Shown piece by piece: positions 31,860 through 45,374 of a stretch of 64,000 nt of DNA (positions are counted from its first letter, which is position 1; every line of letters starts with the position of its first letter). The translations under genes were made by a program, and so were the position numbers. The stretch is taken from contig JAEOAD010000029.1 of the NCBI GenBank assembly GCA_036365145.1, forward strand, positions 20,569,001 to 20,633,000, in the 5' to 3' direction. The stretch is from Orientallactaga sibirica. Lineage: Eukaryota; Chordata; Mammalia; Rodentia; Dipodidae. The notes beneath the pieces were generated by a model. The model saw only the letters and a list, made by a program, of their open reading frames with translations, had not been told where the DNA came from and made no database searches.

Positions 31860-34030
31860 CTAGAATTAAAAGTTATTATATAATCTTTAAAAATATGAGT
31901 TGGAAAGCTGTAAGTATCAGCCCTCAGCCGCTGAACCTCCTAAAGCAAACCTGGCTGGGAAATGTGCTGTTCTGACTTCACAATAGCGGAAGCAAAGGAC
32001 AGACCTCAACCAATGACTTAGCCAGTATGATGAACATCAGCTGCTCTGCAGTCACTGCTGTCTGATGTTCCCATCACAGATTCTGAGTCACACAGCAAGT
32101 ACAGTTGAATGGCATCTGCTTACCCAATGCCTCCTGTCTATCATCACTATTCCCACAGCTACACTGACAGCATCTTCACTCGGGAGCAGGTCTTCCTTCA
32201 GTGGACTCTTCAGTTTAACAGAGCTGGGTGCAAAGACTGGAGTCATTATTCTTCAAACTGATCTCTGTATAGCCAGAAAGTACAGGAACAGAGAAATTCC
32301 CCTGGGGATGTGGCATGGTGAGAATTTTCTAAATCCTCCTGACATTCAACCTCCTTAACTCCAAATTCTATACTTTAGACAGTAGTTGCAACTTACAGGC
32401 TTTTAAATAAATTGTGACCAAAACAAATCTGTTTCCTTTCTCAATTTAAAGATACTTTTTTAAGTGACAGAGCTCTGATAGAAAAAATAGAACTTGTTTA
32501 AAACTTTGAGACTTGTAGGTCAGAAATCAGGATTCACTCCTGATATCTCCAATGATTTTACTTATTAATCTATAAAATAAATCATGATAGGTTAAGATGT
32601 TTATTTGTGCCATACCATACATAAGGTTGCTCATTTTCTTCTATTGCCTTCATTTTTACTGGTTATCATCCATTCTTAACTAGCTTTACAATATGAATTA
32701 TACTTGAAATTAAGAACATTTTCAAGATTATAAAAGTTCATAATCTTTTGTAACTGAGTTTAACATAGATGTGATGTGGTTGTTCTAATTCCATGTAATA
32801 AACATCATCTAAATATAGTAAACATTAGCCAAAATCATATAGAGAGGATGTTGTTGAAGAGTCATCTTAATTGCATGCAGATGACTGTATAAGATGCTTA
32901 ATAAATGCTTATGACTTTAGAAACTGGAAAAGTGTTCTTGTTAATTTGTATTTTCCTTGTTATGTATGAAAACAAGGTCAACCAAAACTTCAAACTTGTC
33001 AGTTTGTAAGGGTCCCCATATATGTACAATTTATATGTGAAATGGCTGCTAATGGGGTATATTTGAGATTTACAATCAGGATGTGTATGATGTGTACTTC
33101 TATATTTGTAATGTATATTTGCCCCACCAAAATAATGTCTGTTCTTATTTTATAAAACATTTCCAAACATTTTATTTTTGCTTTTGTTTTTTTTTATTTT
33201 TATGTATTTATTTATTTTTATTTTCCTAAGTCTGAGTTGACAGACTATGCTCTAGTCTCACATCCCCCATCACACATAACATATGCAAGATGTGTGCCAA
33301 ATTATGGCACCTGGAGTTTTATTGATTGCCTATATTCACAATTGGCTCAATCAAAGGGATGTAGAGGGTGAAAAATGACAAAAGGAGTGAAAAACAATCA
33401 AACAGCCAGAAGCCATCATTAGCCCATCTTCCTGTGGACTAAAGATGTCCTTTCGTTAACGAGCAAGCAGATTAATGACACACAAACAGCTCATCCTTTG
33501 TCATTTTTCCAACTAAGCTTGGAAGGGAAAGAAGCCAACCTAATTACAAAAACTAATGGAAATACAGAACTGTCTGCCCAATTATTCTAGGCATCTTGAA
33601 AAAAAAATCTCAGATGTCTCTAGCTCAGATGAAATGGGAACAGGGGTAAATAACGTATCACTAAAAGGAAGGTACCTTGGTTTTAATCAGGAACTGAAAC
33701 ATCTAGTATTTCTGATCAATCCAAAATATAAGGCACAGAACAAGAAGCCTGTGTCTTCTTTGTTATTAGACTCACTTGACATGAGTTATCTACACATTTC
33801 ATAGTCTTTAGTGCTGAGGTACTTTGCATTTTTATCTGTTTTTGAGTATGTTCAAGTCTTCCTAGGATTCTTCTATACAGCTTGCCAAATGAACTATTTA
33901 CTATTCTAATGCTCAACTTTTCCTTTCTAATCATTTACTTTGTTCTTACTAAAAACATTTTCTTACTAGGCATTGCAATGGCTTCAATTAGGTAATTTTT
34001 AAAAACCTTGCAGAAAAGTACTTTTCTATC
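31860..34030. other. AT-rich unique DNA, nothing recognised
   Basis: Open frames (such as 32065-32358 and 33556-33804) lack any recognisable domain or splice context. Confidence 0.35.
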
Positions 34031-34112
34031 TAAGAGGGTTGCTTAGTGGTTGAGAACTTGACTAGCATGAACAATATCTTGGGTTTGTTCCCAGCATAAA
34101 CACAAAATTTTT
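34031..34112 (+). mobile_element. ID-like SINE
   Basis: GGTTGCTTAGTGGTTGAGAAC and GGGTTTGTTCCCAGCA match the tRNA-like A and B box blocks of ID, diverged. Confidence 0.6.
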
Positions 34113-36839
34113 AGTTGATCTTAAAGAATTTTTCTTTGTGCTTTTGCAGAAATCCCTCATAAGCAGAAAAGACAAAGGAAAACAGTGCCTTATTTCCTTT
34201 AGCTTGGCAGTATATCCTGGTCTCTCCTAAACGGGGTGAGGGAGACCCTAAAAATCTTTCTACCTTAGCTTCAACTGCCTGGATGCAGCAAATAGCATCT
34301 TTCCCATGTATCCCACCACATTTCCTGCTGGTCTAGATCAAATTGTCCATTCAGGGCATTTTTGTTATTCAGTACTTGCCAAGAGGCTGTTCCTATAGAA
34401 CCCATCAATCACCCTGCTCTCTTTTCTCTAGTGGGATGAAGACTACAAAAAAATTGTGCCACAAAATCAGGTCAGAGAAGAGACTTAGGGTGCTATTTTT
34501 CATGCCACCAGCTTATCCTGATGACAGTTTCCACAGTGCTTTCTTCTACCAAGACTCAGGGGCTGGAGACTGTCGCTGCCCCATGCTTGCCATCATTGTG
34601 AGCTGTAGCAGTGTTGGTCTCCTCCCCTTCCATCGTCAGGCCCAGTGACTGCAATTGGGAAGGTGTTAGCCTACTTTATCATTGACTTCTGTTTTCTACA
34701 TGTGGCCCAGACCTCTGTGAATAGTCAATTTCCAGTTAATTCTCTGGACTTACCATGTTTCCTGCAGCAGATAGTATCTTGGATTACTTTCAGAAGCGCA
34801 CTGCTTCTGTCTTCTTATGATATTCTATCCATTACTCTTGTGATACTATGGGGAACCTACTTAAATCACGTTACTTCTCTAAGAGGCCTTGATTTCTATA
34901 ATGGGTAATATCATTTTTAATCACAAATTACATGCTGCCTACTAAATAAATATATAATAAATAAATGAATGAATGGACTACTTTGAACTCAATTGTTTGT
35001 CAGTGAAAAATTTAACCCCCTCAAAAGCCTCTTTAATCTAAGACTATTTGTTGGCTTAAAATAACAGGATCATCATCATTATTGTGTTATACAAGTGACA
35101 ACAAGGCTAGAGGAAAGCAGCTTGATTTCTACATCTGTCAACATTAAAACAGTAATCTGTGCCCCAGGCTTCTAGGCCAGTGCCCAGGCAAAGCTAACAA
35201 AAGAAGGAAATAATACTGCACATGCCACACATTGTAGTTTTCCTGAGTTATGTTGCAGAATATTCCAAATCTTTTATTTGTTATCTTTGTAGAAAACTAC
35301 ATTAGAAGAAGGCATTCTGTATGATTCCATTGGATTCCTGTAAATGAAGGGTGAAGCCAAAGTGGATTATAGAGCAACTCTGGTCCAGGCTGACCTGAAT
35401 TAAATGAAGTCTCAGGGTGAAGCCAAAGATCCTCCTACCTCTGCCTCCCGAGTGCTGGGATTATGTAATACCTTATATTGTTGAAAAAGCTAGACACACA
35501 CAAAGACAGATAGATTAAAGTTTCACCATTTTGTTTAACAAGTGAAAAGAGAGAGAGAGAGAAAGAAAGTAGAGAAAAAACAGAAGAGACATTGAGTGAC
35601 ATCATTAGGAGTTCTCCCTTTCTTAGTCAAGTGCCACAGGGACAGATGGCAGAAGCAGAACAACAAAGATCTGAACACATTAAATTTAAGGTTGATCCTC
35701 ATTCTAAAACCATCTACATATCTTAAAGCTGTGTATGTAAGCCAAATGCCTTGTATTATGTTTTCAGACTTCTTATGCTTGCATATGCAAACATCCTAAC
35801 TCAAACACATTGCTCTTTATGGTGGTTCAGGAGGACTTGTACTGATCCTAAGGAGATGAGTGTTAATGGAAGAAGGCCCAAGAAAGGCAGTAAACTCAGA
35901 AGCAAGACAGGGAAGATGCAAATACCACTTGGCTGAGCTAAAAATAGGTAATGTGGTAAAAGGAAGGGAAGAAATAGAGATGAGGTATGCATAAGACTGA
36001 GAAGCAACTGCCCATTCTGTCTGTGAGGATTTCAAGACATGTCCTATTTTACAGGACAAAGGGGCAAGACATGACTCTGATATATTTTCCAGATGGAGAA
36101 ATCATGGCACTCCCATTGAAAGAGAGGCTACCTATTATATGTTATGTTTCTGTTATTAACTCCTACAGAATCCTTGAAGATTCTGTGTAAGTTCCGATAA
36201 CCAGGCTCTTTCTCCTCCTCCTGGAAACCTCACGTACCACTCCTTCCAAAAGCTGGGAACTGATTCTTACCAGATTTTGCATCCTTGTCTGTTTCAATTA
36301 TTTCTATGATTTCTGCTTCAGAATGGTGGGCTTCCATCTTATGGCCAAATATTTCAATCAACCAGAAAATTATAACAATAGTGGACACTCTTAATGACTG
36401 ATGTCTCTGTAAAATATGGAGTTCCTCTAGTCAATATAGATTTATTTATAAGAAAGATATATCTAATAATGTCCTTTACTTTCTTCTCTCCTCTAGTGAT
36501 GTTATATCAAGCATAATTAGGTTAAATTCCAATCAGTACTTATCTTCCACTGCCCTGAAAAACAGGACCAAGTTTTATCTTTCATGCTGATCTTTGTGAT
36601 AAGAGAGTTACAAACTGGGTAGAGATCAATGGAGCATACAAAAAGGTAACAAAATCATTGCTGGAACTGGGAAATAAGTCAAAACCATGTATAAAAAATG
36701 AGCACAGTCTCCAATCAAGATACCATCAAATGTGGGCTAGAAGAGGGCCTACCCATATAAAATTCCCTCCAAGCTATCTATGGCCATCCCATATATCTAG
36801 TACTAACTTCTCTCTCCATTAGAGAATTTGCTTATTTTT
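34113..36839. other. Unique DNA without recognised gene
   Basis: Includes a B1 scrap (35383-35466). 34343-34908 is open in two consecutive plus frames (101 and 87 codons) but has no recognised domain. A short GA-rich run lies at 35550-35585. Confidence 0.35.
35383..35466 (-). mobile_element. B1 SINE fragment
   Basis: GTCCAGGCTGACCTGAATT, CCTACCTCTGCCTCCCGAGT and GCTGGGATTA; antisense, with no head or tail. A copied phrase (AAATGAAG...GGTGAAGCCAAAG) occurs just outside and inside it. Confidence 0.7.
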
Positions 36840-37320
36840 TCCAGATGGACAACGAACCTGAAGGGAGGATCAGCCAATCACAGCTCACCAGGGCTCCAGA
36901 TGAAACCACAGAGTAATGTGGGGAAGGGCAAGAGTTCAGCGCTCTTGGGGATCATGACACCAGAAAAAGGCTGAAGGAGATAAACACAGAGAACATCTAA
37001 CTCCCACTAAGCCAGATATCCAGAGACACAGAGGCTCCCAAAACCTCATCACTGAAGTAGAACTAAAATGACCCCAATGTGGCTCAGGGAAATTTGCGGA
37101 AGAGGAGGTGGAAAGAATGTTAGAGCCACAAGTTGGGGCATTATGCACAGAGACTTGGCCTATCCCCCATAGCTATTGACTACCCCCACAATGCGTGAAC
37201 CACATCCCCCATTGATGAGGGTCCCTATGGAAGAGGGAGGACAGGGAGGAGGATAATGGAGTCACCACTATGAATGTAAAACTTGAATAATATACATAAA
37301 AATAAATAATTTTTTTAAAA
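36840..37320 (+). mobile_element. L1 3' end, second lineage, sense
   Basis: Sense-strand counterpart of 28546-29085. It contains CAGGGAAATTTGCGGAAGAGG and TTATGCACAGAGACTTGGCC, then a GGGAGGACAGGGAGGAGG purine block, and ends in an ATAAAAATAAATAA tail at about 37295-37325. Confidence 0.7.
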
Positions 37321-37429
37321 AATGGAATTAGAATAAAAAATGATAAATTAAAATATTACTAAGAAACATACTTTTCCATTAAAGATAGTGTTTCTAGGTA
37401 TTTTCTTTTGAAAGTTTTGATTTGTATTT

Positions 37430-37542
37430 TTTAAGAGAGGTCCTTTCCATGGAGCCCAAGATGACATAGAACTTACTATGTAATTCAGACTGGCCTCAGT
37501 CTCCAAGTACTGGAATTATAACTATACACCACTATGATCAGC
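37430..37542 (-). mobile_element. B1-like SINE, old
   Basis: AGAACTTACTATGTAATTCA and CAAGTACTGGAATTATAACT are diverged antisense B1. Confidence 0.6.
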
Positions 37543-37719
37543 CAACATATTAACAGTTACCAAAAAAAAGTCAAATTCCATTGTGAATACAGAACTAGTC
37601 TGGAAAAATTGTTACCCCTTCTAGTTCGAGTTTTTCACTAACATGCAAATCAGTTTGATGGATATAAGTGTGGTCAAGGGCCTTAAGTAATGGAAGCTTT
37701 GTGGTTTACAATGCTTTTA

Positions 37720-37723
<4 letters not shown>

Positions 37724-37756
<33 letters not shown>

Positions 37757-37900
37757 GTTTTTCGAGATAGGGTCTCACTCTGGCTCAGGCTGACCTGGAA
37801 TTCACTATGTAGTGCCAGGGTGGCCTTGAACTCTCAGTGATCTTCCTACCTCTGCCTCCTGAGTGCTGGGATTAAGGGCATGCACCACCACGCCCGGCTT
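37724..37900 (-). mobile_element. Young B1 SINE with 13-bp TSD
   Basis: Long T tail (about 37724-37755), near-consensus antisense body and CACCACGCCCGGC head. Perfect TSD ATGCTTTTATACT at 37711-37723 and 37901-37913. Confidence 0.95.
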
Positions 37901-37913
37901 ATGCTTTTATACT

Positions 37914-38999
37914 GAAAGGTTATCTTAGTGATAGTGTCATGATTCCATGAAATTGACAGCTAGATCTGTTGTGTATATGTATGCTGTAATCTACATATTC
38001 ATATACATACATGTGCATGTATGAATATGTATATGTATCCCACATGGGATAATATCTCTGTGCCAAAGCTAATGGAAGAAAGCAGGAATATTTCCTTTAC
38101 AAATAGCAGGACAACAGAGACTCAACTGTAGCAAGCATAAAGGACACATTCATTTATATGTATGAAGAGAAAGGGAGTATGTTGTACTAAAATCTAAATA
38201 TCTGGCTAAAAGGAAATGATTTGGATTTTCCTCAAATTAATATTTAATTGGAAAAATTGAAATCCATTTGGAGAATAAACTTGCTATCTAGAAAAAAGTA
38301 AAAATTTTAAAGAATGATAATTTAACTTTCACTTATAAATTATTAAATTAACAAAATAACAATAATGAAAATATCATAGCATTAAAATGAGAATAATCCA
38401 GCATATAAAAACAGAATGGAAAATATTGAAATGCAACTAATGAAATCTGAATGTCAGTAATTTCTTTATTCTGTCTAGTGAATTATATAAAATGTTAACA
38501 GAACTGGGAAGTAGATAAGAGATATAATGTAAATTTTCCTTACTATTTTTAAGCTTTTCTATGAATCAAAAATTATTCTAAAATGAAAATGTTCTCTTTG
38601 ATCAAAACTATATTTTTAGTCAGCTAGATCCCCAATCTCCCAACCCACAACTTATCATATGGATAGTAGATTCTTTTCAATAGAAAAATAAGCCAAAGAA
38701 GTTTTAGCAGTGGAGATGGATTAAGGGCATCATAATAAATTTCAACAATATTATATGGTAATACACACATACACATCATACATACCATTCATATAAGTAT
38801 ATTCACATGGAAAGAAAGACCAACTGCATAAATAATAAATTTTCCTTTGCAAAAATTAACACAAAATATAATAGTTTAGAAAAATAATGTATCAATAATA
38901 TTTTAATATTTAAAAAATATAACATCACAACTAGAAGAATGGGCAGAAGCTTTGACTAGTATTATGAAGCTTTGGATTTAAACATCAGCACTGTACAAA
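37914..38999. other. AT-rich unique DNA
   Basis: Only a short ATGTATATG-type repeat near 37975-38040. No gene seen. Confidence 0.4.
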
Positions 39000-39196
39000 A
39001 CTGTTGGTGCATGCCTGTAATCCCAGCACTTGGGGAGGAGGAAGTAAATGGATCAGAGGTTCAAAGTCATCTTTGACTACATAGCAAGTTTCTATCCAAT
39101 ATAAACCTTATGGCACCTAAAATACATGTTAATACATGTGAAGACTAGCCTGAAGTACATGAGAACCTGCCTCAGGAAAAAAAAAAAAAAAAAAAT
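39000..39196 (+). mobile_element. Old B1-related SINE with duplicated right part
   Basis: TGCATGCCTGTAATCCCAGC head and GACTACATAGCAAG. A second region, GACTAGCCTGAAGTACATGAGAACC, then poly-A. Longer than a standard B1. Confidence 0.65.
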
Positions 39197-40498
39197 TCTA
39201 TCACTATGTTACACTATCAAATAGCTCTAGGTGATCAAATAGTAAAATCATAGTAGAACCTGTAATGGTAGATAACATTGTTATCTTCATCACACATTTG
39301 GAAAATCTGAGGCTTAAATTGGGATATAAATTAAACGTTCAGAAATATGCAGCAGGTATAGTTAGGGGTGCTTTCAGATGGAACATCCATTGTCAAACAT
39401 CCAGTGTTTTCTGTCAGGATCAAAGAACTTACTTCTGTGTGCTGGGGAAACAATTAAACATTGCCAAACAAAATATAAGATGTCTAAGAAAGAAAATCTT
39501 TTCATCCCTTGAATCAGGAAAGACACTTTTGATTTTGCTTTCATTTATAGCAGTCACAAAATTCCATTCAGACATTTTGTCCCATACTGAATAGACCTCA
39601 GATTGACTGTGAGAGCTTTGAAAAAGTCTCCACTGTAGGGTATATTCTTTTTGTTTATAACCTACGCTCCACATAAAGCCTTTGCTGGGTTTTACAAAGT
39701 GAGAATGGACCAAATTTAGCAGTTTACATTGGTACCTGGCTTGCTCTGTAATGTAAATATGACAAACATGACCAGTTACAAGTAATTGATTCAAACACAC
39801 TCATTTATATAAAACAGTGTTTTTACTGTTTTTCTTAGGTTAGAACCATGCTTTCTTTTTTGGCTGATGTTAAACTGAAAATGAACTATAGAATAAGCTC
39901 TCTCCTTTTCCATTAAAGCCTATTGATTAAAGAAGGAATTAAATGTTTAAGGAGGTGTGGAGGCAGAATTAGGGAGAGAAGGAGTTCCCATTGGACAGTT
40001 ATGCAAATGTATTTCTATTAAATAATATTGTTAAGGTCATTTGTTAAGACCCTGGATATTATTAATTCTAAATACATATTACATTTTAATCAAACTACCC
40101 ACTTTCCACACCTTACTGAGAAATTTATATTCTGACTGTGTTTCCAAGGCAGTTGGGATACAACTAAGCTCTCAAATATAATAACTATCAGGAAATTGTC
40201 CTCAATTATTCACGCTAATTATACTGAAACAAACACTGTGGATAGAAAAATGTATTTTCAACCGAGATAGGTTTTCCTTAGAAAAAAATTGTAAATTGTT
40301 CATAGTTTCTCTACCTACTTTATCATTAGATCAGTGGGCTACGAGGGTGGTCAGAAACACATGGAATAATTTGAATTCTGACCACCATCAGGCTTTTCTG
40401 TCACACTCCTATCTCAATCAGTTATGCATTTCCTCTCTTTTCATAAATAATCATAGCTAAATTCCTAGTTCAAAGCAATTATCAAGCATTGTTGCATA
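39197..40498. other. Unique DNA, no recognised gene
   Basis: 39265-39594 (plus) and 39429-39800 (minus) are open for 109 and 123 codons but overlap antiparallel and show no domain. Confidence 0.35.
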
Positions 40499-41021
40499 TG
40501 AAGGAACCCAACTGATTCCATGACAGGCTTCAGTAAGATGCTGCCCTAATTAGGCCTAAGTCTCAATTTCCAAGAGAGGCAGGCAAGACTTCTGGAAAGG
40601 AAAAACCATGAACAAAGGGCTGTTAATCAATGGCCCCCTTGACATGTGGCTGGGGAGGTAACCACCCAGTTCCTGTAGTATCTCTGGACAATGACCAAAA
40701 AAGGCATGCCCAAGGTGGCGGGCTTTGGGAGCTAAGTCAGTTCATATAAAGTCTCTGGAGACATGCCCAGACATGCCCAAACATGTCCCTTTTGCCCCCC
40801 AAAATCAAAGATGTACAAATGTAACTGTTGTTTGCCTAGCCAATCATGTTAGATTACCTTATCCACCTGGAATTCCCCTAGCTGTGTGCTCCTCTCCTGG
40901 TTGCCATTTTGTACAAATGGTTGACCCCTGCAGGCTGGCTGATTCTGGAGAATAAATGCTCTTTGCTTTTACATACTATTTGAGTCTGGGGTCTTACTTC
41001 AGTGATTTTGGAACCCTTACA
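40499..41021 (+). mobile_element. 5' LTR of a gammaretrovirus-like ERV
   Basis: Begins TGAAGGAACCC, like class I LTRs that begin TGAAAGACCCC, and ends CA two bases before the primer site. TATAAA at 40745-40750 and AATAAA at 40951-40956. 523 bp is normal for gammaretroviral LTRs. Confidence 0.82.
40745..40956 (+). promoter_or_regulatory. TATA box and polyadenylation signal of the gammaretroviral LTR
   Basis: TATAAA 40745-40750 and AATAAA 40951-40956. The ~200-bp gap is longer than usual, so the true TATA element may be elsewhere. Confidence 0.45.
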
Positions 41022-41023
41022 TT

Positions 41024-41041
41024 TGGGGGCTTGTCCAGGAT
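41024..41041 (+). other. Proline tRNA primer binding site
   Basis: TGGGGGCTTGTCCAGGAT differs at two positions (C-to-T and G-to-A, both CpG decay) from the canonical tRNA-Pro site of murine leukaemia-like retroviruses. It sits two bases after the LTR. Confidence 0.9.
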
Positions 41042-41158
41042 TGCTGCCACCCCCGACTCAATAGTGGAGCTTTTCTAGGGAAGTATTTGATTCTCTACCA
41101 ATTGGTGAATTTGGGCACTTCTCTGTACCGCGTGTCTTTTTTTCTGCTCTGTTCCTTG
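41042..41158 (+). mobile_element. ERV leader, left part
   Basis: 5' leader of the gammaretroviral ERV, cut at about 41154-41164 by the FKBP1B retrocopy. It resumes at 43056. Confidence 0.7.
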
Positions 41159-41341
41159 TTTTTTATTTTTTATTTTATTTTTTTTAAAGATCTGAGATGC
41201 ATTTTATTTGTGACACATTGAAATCCCAGTAAGAGTTGTAACATTAGAGATTCTGTCTCAAAATAGAGCCTTAACTATGGGGTAGTAACGGCCATGAAGT
41301 AGTCTCAAGTTCATTCATGCAACAAACACTAGTGGTGACAT

Positions 41342-41500
41342 GCCAGTGTGGTAGCACTCACCTTTAATCCCAGTACTTGGGAGGCAGAGGTAGGAGGATG
41401 GATGTGAGCTCAAGACCAGCCTTGGAGTACATAGTGAATTCCAGGTCAGCCTGGGCTAGAGTGAGATGCTATCTCAAAAAAACAAATAAATTTTTTTAAA
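41342..41500 (+). mobile_element. B1 SINE inside the retrocopy
   Basis: GCCAGTGTGGTAGCACTC head, CAGCCTGGGCTAGAGTGAGA and A-rich end. Confidence 0.88.
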
Positions 41501-41963
41501 TAAATAAATTTTAAACTTGCCTGGTGACCTATTTTGTGTATGGCTGAACACTTCTATTTGCTCTTAATTATTCCCTCTTCCAAAGAAGCCCAACATGAAT
41601 GTATAAAACACTCAGGTGAAGGGGTAAAAGGACACAGGAGGGTGGCAAGCGCTAAGAGATCTGGGATGGAGTGCCCTACGACTTCACAGACAAGCCGAGG
41701 AAGAAGAGTTAGAATCAGGGCTCATGATACAATTATTAAGAACTCAGCATTAGGGAGTTGATTGAAATTTGAATTTCAAATAATTCCAAAGATTTGAATT
41801 GACTGGTTAATATTGTACCAGTGTTAGTGTTCTGGTTTTGATTACTGTGCTGCAGTTATGTGAGATTATGTATAAGGTTAACATTTGGGGAGGCTGAATA
41901 AAACATATGTAAGAGCTTTACAATGTCTGTAATATTTTGCTAAGTGAAATTTTTTCAAAAAAG

Positions 41964-41965
<2 letters not shown>

Positions 41966-42004
<39 letters not shown>
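41966..42004 (+). repeat. (TA)n microsatellite
   Basis: About 19 AT units at the tail end of the following minus-strand SINE. Confidence 0.95.
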
Positions 42005-42009
<5 letters not shown>

Positions 42010-42225
42010 GATTTTATTTTTACTTATTTATTAGAGATAGAAGGAGAGAGACAGAGAGAAAGAGTGTGTGAGAATGGGTGCACAAGGGCCTCTAGCCACT
42101 GCAAACGAACTCCAGACACATGCACCATCTTGTGCATCTGGCTTACGTGGGACCTGGAGAATCAAACTGGAATTCTTAGGCTTTGCAGGCATGTGGCTTA
42201 ACCACTAAGCCATCTCTCCAACTTC
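42005..42225 (-). mobile_element. DIP-type SINE inside the retrocopy
   Basis: Antisense copy: tail at the left, GA-rich block, CATCTTGTGCATCTGGCTTA core and CCATCTCTCCAAC head. Confidence 0.88.
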
Positions 42226-42252
42226 AAAAAAGTTTTTAAAAAGGAAAGCACT

Positions 42253-42410
42253 AGCTGAGCATGGTGGTGCACCTTTAATCCCAGCACTCAGGAGACAGAG
42301 GTAGGAGGATCGCCATGAGTTCAAGGCCACCCTGAGACTGCATAGTGAACTCCAGGTCAGCCTGGGCTACAGTGAGACCCTACCTTGAAAAATCAAGAAA
42401 AAAATAAAAT
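42253..42410 (+). mobile_element. B1 SINE with 15-bp TSD inside the retrocopy
   Basis: Perfect repeats AAAAAGGAAAGCACT at 42238-42252 and 42411-42425 set the edges. Body is near consensus. Confidence 0.95.
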
Positions 42411-42569
42411 AAAAAGGAAAGCACTTCTTAATCTTAATGTAATTCTTCTGTTGTCTCCAGCCCAAACAGCTAGTTAGCCAGCTTTTCAACTAGGTCCAAG
42501 CAAGCCTTGGGATGAGAGGCCCCAGTGACACAATAGGCATGCCAGCAGTGGACCCAGGAGCAAGCTCTA

Positions 42570-43350
<781 letters not shown>

Positions 43351-43354
43351 CACC

Positions 43355-44900
43355 ATGGGACGGTGGCAAGTTCCACCCCACTGGACCTAGTCCAGCCACA
43401 CTTCAAGGATTTGCAATGCCTGGAGGACAATCTGGGTTCAGCAGTATGGTTGGGAAAACTAACTTCCTTTTGTGGGAATGAATGACCAACTTTCAGTGTG
43501 GGATGGCCACAGGGAGGCACCTTCCACCTCCTCACCATTTACCAAGATAAAGGTATTGTGTATGGGAATCCTGGGCATCCTGACCAGGTCCCATATCTCA
43601 CAGTCTGGCAATATCTGGTTGAAAGACCCCCCTTGGTTGAGTCACTTTTTGCTGCCAACCCCAGCAATGTTGTCAGTTAATGAGTCAGGGCTGCTGCAGG
43701 ACCACAAGCCAGTGGGCCTGCCCCCTACTATTCACAAGGAGGACCTCTACCCACCTCCCTATGTATCTGCCCCTGCTCCGGAAACCGTACTGCAAGTGGA
43801 AGCTGCTGATCTGGGCCCAGGGGAAGATGGAGGAAGCATGATAAGTCCTCCAGATACACGGGCCTGGACCATGAGACAGGCTGACTCCGCAATGATTGTG
43901 CTGCCTCTATGGGCTACTAACCCCCCCCCCATGATCAGGGTGGCCAACAGTTTGTGACTCCTATCCCCTTTCCTACCAGTGACTTATATAATTGGAAAAT
44001 GCAGAATCCAAAGTTTTCTGACAAACCCTCAGCCCTCCTAGACTTATTAGATTTCATAATGATAACCCATCAGCCCTCTTGGGACAACTGTCAACAGCTC
44101 TTACAGGTTCTTTTTACTACAGAGGAAAGGGAGCAAATTCTAGCCGCTGCCGGCAAGCTGGTTCCTGGACCTAACGGTCAGCCCACAGCTATATAGGCTG
44201 ACGTGGATGCAGCCTTTCCCTTAACTCACCCAGATTGGGACCCCAACAGCCCTGCAGGTAAGGAGAGACTGAGAGTCTACCACCAGATACTTATGGGGGT
44301 CTCCAAGAGGCTGCAAGGAAGCCTACAAGTTTATCCAAGTTAGGACAGGTTATACAAGGTAAGGAGGAAAGCCCAGGGGCCTTTTTATAGAGACCATTAG
44401 AAGCATACCAGACCTATACACCCCAGATCTGGAAGCAAGAGAAAACCAGTCTGTCGTGAACATGGCTTTTGTCAACCAGGCAGCACCAGGCATCAGCAGA
44501 AAACTCCAAGGACTGGACAGTTTTGCAGGTAAGCTGATGTCAGAACTTGTAGCAATAGCAGAAAAGGTTTATAATAACAGGGAGACCCCAGAAGACAAAC
44601 AAACTAGAGGCCTAGCTAAAATTTTACTGGCTGCCATGGGGAAATCCAATCCATGGGGATTAAAGACCATGGCCTATTGAAGAGACAGGAGTAAACATGC
44701 CCCCCAAGCAAGAGGGGAAGGGCAGTACCAACCCCATTTCCAAAAGGACCAATTTTCTTACTGTAAAGAGATGGGACATTGGAAAAATGAATGTCCAAAA
44801 AGACAAAGGGACAAAGTTCCAAAAATCTTGGAAAGAGGAGAACTCAGTGACTGAGGGCGTCAGGGCTCACGTCCCCTCCATGAGCCCTGGGTAACCATAA
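43355..44900 (+). pseudogene. gag: Gammaretrovirus-like gag, broken
   Basis: Structural polyprotein remnant. ATG at 43355 is followed by the Gly codon for myristoylation, but the matrix frame that follows is shifted, so it breaks at once. Matrix motifs (GWPxxGTF, GHPDQVPY) lie at about 43495-43600. The Pro-rich p12 region has the PPPY late-domain motif at 43751-43762. Capsid starts near 43954 and is open for 80 codons to a TAG at 44194; the major homology region is at about 44355-44450 in another frame, and 44456-44680 is open for its C-terminus. In the nucleocapsid knuckle (44756-44794) the first Cys is Ser, so zinc binding would be lost. At least four frame changes; non-functional. Confidence 0.85.
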
Positions 44901-45266
44901 AGGTGGAGGAGAAGCCAGTATACTTCTTGGTAGATATGGGTGCACAACATTCTATCTTAAAACAACCTATGGGGTCACTATGGGTCCAGGGAGCCACTGG
45001 GACTAATCAATATTCATGGACTACCTGAAGAGAAGTGGATTTGGGAATGGGATTGGTAACCCATTCATTCATCGTCATCCCTGGGTGCCCATATCCATTC
45101 CTGGGGCAAGACCTCTTGAGTAAAATGGGGGCACAAATCCATAACAGCCCCAAGGGAGTACTCAATCAGATTGGTCCTGTACATGTGTTAACTGGGTCCC
45201 TGGGGGAAGAGTATAAACTATACCTCACTCTCCCAAGCTTTTTTCTAGGCCCCACGTGGGATCTCT
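44901..45266 (+). pseudogene. pro: Gammaretrovirus-like protease and start of pol, truncated
   Basis: Retroviral aspartic protease remnant. The catalytic D-T-G triad reads D-M-G at 44933-44941, which would abolish activity. A downstream GxDLLSKMGA motif (about 45103-45135) marks the C-terminal part. A stop lies near 45030. Viral similarity fades after about 45266 with no RT, integrase, env or 3' LTR, so the provirus is 3'-truncated. Confidence 0.8.
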
Positions 45267-45374
45267 AGACACATGGGTGCCTTTCTTGGCTCTGTACTTC
45301 CCTCAATAAATAAAATAATTTAATAGTTTTCCTTCTCATTCCTCTTTTTAATTTAATTCTTTGATTAAAATTAG

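Noticed and set aside
34343..34908. Two consecutive plus frames as exons of a gene
   Set aside because: No splice sites or recognised domains; composition like neighbouring non-coding DNA.
39265..39800. Antiparallel 109- and 123-codon frames
   Set aside because: Mutually overlapping, no motif, no splice context; best explained by chance.
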